A stretch of DNA of 64,000 bases from Solea solea. Taxonomy: Eukaryota; Chordata; Actinopteri; Pleuronectiformes; Soleidae. Where the stretch lies: contig NC_081146.1 of NCBI RefSeq assembly GCF_958295425.1, positions 8,939,485 to 9,003,484 on the forward strand, given 5' to 3'. The notes under the pieces are model-generated. The model searched no databases. It worked only from the letters and a program-made list of their open reading frames with translations, and was not told the DNA's origin. Positions 61,684-64,000 of this stretch are shown piece after piece. Both the position numbers and the translations under genes were made by a program. Numbering within the stretch: the stretch's first letter is position 1; each line of letters starts with the position of its first letter.

Positions 61684-63634
61684 CTGGACACAAACACACA
61701 GTGGACCTCAGAGGTAATTGCACCTATTGAAGAGGCAAATACAGACAGAACTCAGAGGCAGAGCCATGAGGAAGCAACATGTAGAGCAGAGAGTGTTCCC
61801 TCCATGCACCATTAAGCAAACCATGTGCCAACAGAAGGATTATGTGATAAAGCTGGGACAGACTGAGTGTAGTAGGGCCAAAAATAGGCACCTGGTACAT
61901 TCTGAGCCTGAATTGAAGTTCATACGAGCAGTGCACCCCTGGCAACTAACTAAAACATTTTAATGTAGACACTGATCTCCTCTGCTGACCTCCATTCCCA
62001 TGCAGTACTGTAAACATGTCTGTATGTCTGTAACATTTTGTGATCATCAGCATTTGCATCAGAACCATGTGGTTCTTGCCTACAAAAATTCACCATGGCA
62101 TATAATATATATAGTATAGCATACTATAGGATATATTACTAAAACAACAAATCACCATTATAGTACAGTACTTTCCCTTAAGCAAATCAGATATTTAGTT
62201 GTGTATGGCAAACTCTGTAGAATCCAAAACCCCTGGTAAGCCTCTGAGATGTTATCAACTATTACATTTAACAAAACCGAAAAGTCTTTAAATACCAGAA
62301 GAGGAAATGAAGAACAGGAATGGAAGTAGAGGCCAGAGGTGATGAGTGTGTTGGCAAATATGTATATGGAGAGCAAATTCTGTTGACATTCTTTTGAATA
62401 CCTGTATAATTATTATTAAATGTGTTCTGTATTTTAAAGCTATAGCTATTTGTATACAGTAAATTGGCTAACAATGCATTTTAATACATTTTTGAACATC
62501 CCAAGTAACTGATATATGATTATCTATGATGCAATAGAGATCATCAGCTCCACAAACTTCATCCTCCAAATTGCAAAACAAAAACTTTATATTATGACCT
62601 TTATTAAGGTAGGGTATGTAGGGAAATTGAAATGTATCTCGCAAAATGTTCTGATTTATCCATCTGGCATGGAAATGACAAACCTAGTGATGCTATTGCT
62701 GCTCTGATGTTGACATTCCATAGCCTCAGTTATTACAGAGCCTTAAAGGTCAATTGTGTGACATTTACAATGGTTTATTGGCCATATTTGTATATACTAC
62801 AAACAAGTATGCTGGTATATGAGTATAATCACCTAAAATACATCACACGATTTTTGGATTTTCATAGCCGCAGACTAAACCGTTAGACAAGGCCTTGCTT
62901 TGTGGAGGCTGCCATCCTGTACAAATCAGCTAGTGCATGCATTTTGCATTTAAAAGAGGACACTTACAAAACAATCAAAGAACTGCAAAAATACGACTGA
63001 CACATTTAGGAAAAGTGAGCGAAGGAGTCCACTGTTTGTTACAATCTGCCATCTCACCATTAGATGTCACCAATTCTTACACACTGGGCCTAATACTAAA
63101 TGACTAAATAAAGGATATTTCACGATTTTGACCTTAAGTGTGAAGAGAATGTGAATGGGAGCTGGCACCAGTAGGTGCCTCTCCAAGGTCAGCACAACTG
63201 GCTAAAATTAGCCTCCAGCCCTGCTGACATTTAGATCTTGAGAAATGTTCAGTCTGGTCCTGACCTACTGAACTGGATACTGACCTACATATCTCCATAT
63301 AATATGTCCTCCTAATAATTGGAGTATCTTCAGCAGGTCAGTGTGACATCTATCTGGATTAAGACTCATGCAGCAGCCGCTATTTCATGACAGCTCCACC
63401 AAATAACACGCACCTAAAAGTTTCCGTGATAACATCCTTGAGGTCCCACTGGGGAAAGTGTTGGGAAAGACAGTGGGGATGCAAAACCCAGACAAATCCT
63501 GTATGAGTCAGGCAGAGCAGAGAGAGAAGATATGGCAAAGAGAGGAGAGAGGGCCCGCTCTAACTCTGAGCTCTGCGCGAAAGTTACCATGTCTGTTGAC
63601 ATTACTAGCTTCTCCTCTTCTCTGCTAGACTTAC
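61684..63634 (-). other. first pdp1 intron
   Basis: Between the putative 5' UTR exon and the ATG exon. No coding sequence or complete mobile element is recognised. Confidence 0.45.
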
Positions 63635-64000
63635 ACCGGAGCGGTTAGCTGGAGTCACAACACAGACGCCCAGGACCCACTAATGGTGCCACGAAACGAC
63701 CTCATTACGCAATTAACATATACATTCTCAAAATAGATGCAGCGTGCGTCATTTATCCGAACAGAAAAAGCCAAATCCATGCTAGCTGTGGCTACATTTG
63801 GAACAGCCCCTCCTTGTTAACACTTATACAACTACCGTCCTACTGGGTAATATCTGCCCCAAAAGCTCCAGACTCGACTACAAAACCAACAGTATGCAAA
63901 ACTTATTCTTACCTTAACCTACGTACGTTAAGAAGTTGACGGACTTCATATCTCAGACACCATACTCCTGTCCGTGCTTTTTTATATATTCACTCACTAC
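63635..64000 (-). promoter_or_regulatory. pdp1: putative pdp1 5' UTR exon and promoter region
   Basis: On the minus strand a strong donor (CGGT/GTAAGT) lies at 63635, preceded by CG-containing sequence (GCTAACCGCTCCGG). It could splice to the acceptor at 61684 just before the ATG exon. The transcription start is not determinable and may lie near or beyond the right edge. Confidence 0.4.

Overview
This is a nuclear genomic window from a ray-finned fish, probably a percomorph teleost. The genes have many short exons with GT-AG introns and encode vertebrate proteins (RAD54B, FSBP, GEM, cadherin-17, PDH phosphatase 1). The spacers carry fish-type repeats: Tc1 elements, tRNA-derived SINEs, LINE fragments, MITEs and long CA/TG tracts. 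No bacterial, viral, CRISPR or operon features were found.

Layout. 1-2347 (-): a RING/TRAF-type zinc-finger E3 ligase like RNF41/RNF151, cut by the left edge. 4385-19591 (+): rad54b, 15 coding exons, reading frame consistent throughout (937 aa). Its intron between 5716 and 10738 contains the complete same-strand gene fsbp (8157-9492). Other rad54b introns hold a 5'-truncated LINE with target-site repeats and a broken 1.58 kb Tc1 element. 22868-25320 (+): gem, an RGK-family small GTPase. 27440-38882 (+): cdh17, 18 coding exons, 869 aa. 41740-43475: an I/Jockey-type LINE fragment with an RNase H domain. 43880-50950 (+): no conserved protein, but a GC-rich start, several plausible small exons, an odd repeated GGCCGC-type motif and a duplicated 0.37 kb block; I treat it as a candidate long noncoding RNA locus. 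51800-55115: a cluster of MITEs, LINE and SINE pieces. 57235-61670 (-): pdp1, 8 coding exons, 524 aa, with a likely 5' UTR exon near 63640.

The gene order and orientations PDP1 / CDH17 / GEM / RAD54B+FSBP match what I remember of human 8q22.1, so the central and right parts are an old conserved synteny block. The RNF41/RNF151-like gene at the left edge is not what I recall next to RAD54B in mammals. The genes do not form one pathway: rad54b acts in recombination repair, fsbp in transcription, gem in calcium-channel and cytoskeletal signalling, cdh17 in epithelial adhesion and pdp1 in mitochondrial pyruvate metabolism.

I found no clearly new biological system. The points most worth a second look are: a 51-residue cassette exon in cdh17 with no counterpart in the human protein as I recall it; TG and AC repeats bracketing another frame-neutral cdh17 exon; an unusual G3 motif in gem; and the candidate lncRNA locus with its motif array and duplicated block. 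Human protein comparisons are from memory; no database was searched.
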